From positions 1 to 6,022 of the forward strand of contig QIEW01000278.1 of NCBI GenBank assembly GCA_003230535.1: DNA of 6,022 nucleotides, written 5' to 3'. The position numbers and the translations under genes are program-made. The notes below the pieces were generated by a model. It was not told the DNA's origin and ran no database searches. It saw only the letters and a list, made by a program, of their open reading frames with translations. Positions 5,945-6,022 of the stretch are shown piece by piece (positions within the stretch are counted from its first letter, which is position 1; every line of letters begins with the position of its first letter). Source of the DNA: a bacterium. GTDB taxonomy: Bacteria > SZUA-182 > SZUA-191.

Positions 5945-6022
5945 AAAGTTGAGGTATAAGCCGATTGGCGCATTAAGATTGGGAGTTGTGGCAGCAGATT
6001 TCTCCCTGCAACTCGGTCATTG

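Noticed and set aside
5968-6022. Short minus-strand frame MTELQGEICCHNSQS at the right edge
   Set aside because: It is only 15 codons, has no visible Shine-Dalgarno site in the window and no recognisable similarity; it could be part of something outside the window but cannot be supported.
1-6022. CRISPR arrays, tRNA or rRNA genes, insertion sequences, defence or phage genes
   Set aside because: No repeat-spacer pattern, cloverleaf sequence, transposase motif or terminal inverted repeats were seen on either strand.

Overview
All six genes in this window are read from the minus strand, so the layout is given from right (5') to left (3'). The composition is moderate in GC. Shine-Dalgarno sequences are strong (AGGAGGT, GGAGGT), and two genes use TTG starts directly behind them. 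AccD, FolC and the glycosyltransferase look clostridial. I infer a member of the Bacillota, probably of the Peptococcaceae/Syntrophomonadaceae type, but I cannot name a genus from sequence alone.

Right part (6022-3340): about 270 bases of leader DNA hold a good sigma-A-type promoter candidate. They are followed by accD (acetyl-CoA carboxylase carboxyltransferase beta subunit) and folC (folylpolyglutamate/dihydrofolate synthase). No accA follows accD. The 3' end of accD is out of frame: the conserved C-terminal helix is encoded in the +1 frame, as if two bases had been lost.

Middle (3339-2216): a non-coding-looking gap of 262 bases carries two short protein-like fragments in different frames, which look like the remains of an eroded gene. 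The second fragment ends in an ATGA overlap with a DPM1/ArnC-like family-2 glycosyltransferase. That glycosyltransferase stops right after its catalytic domain. Its usual two-helix membrane tail is present downstream but in the +1 frame, apparently after a deletion of about 20 bases.

Left part (2127-1): an intact Gfo/Idh/MocA-type NAD-dependent sugar-nucleotide dehydrogenase overlaps by four bases with a DegT/DnrJ/EryC1/StrS aminotransferase that runs off the left edge, nearly complete. Together they look like a WbpB/WbpE-type pair that oxidises and then transaminates C3 of a UDP-sugar for surface polysaccharide.

The window therefore joins a lipid/folate housekeeping pair to a cell-surface glycan block. 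I do not see a new biological system. The most notable feature is the lesions: two frame breaks with the same +1 sense and one gene relic, all within about 2.7 kb and lying on both sides of an intact folC. They may reflect genome decay, assembly errors or, less likely, recoding.
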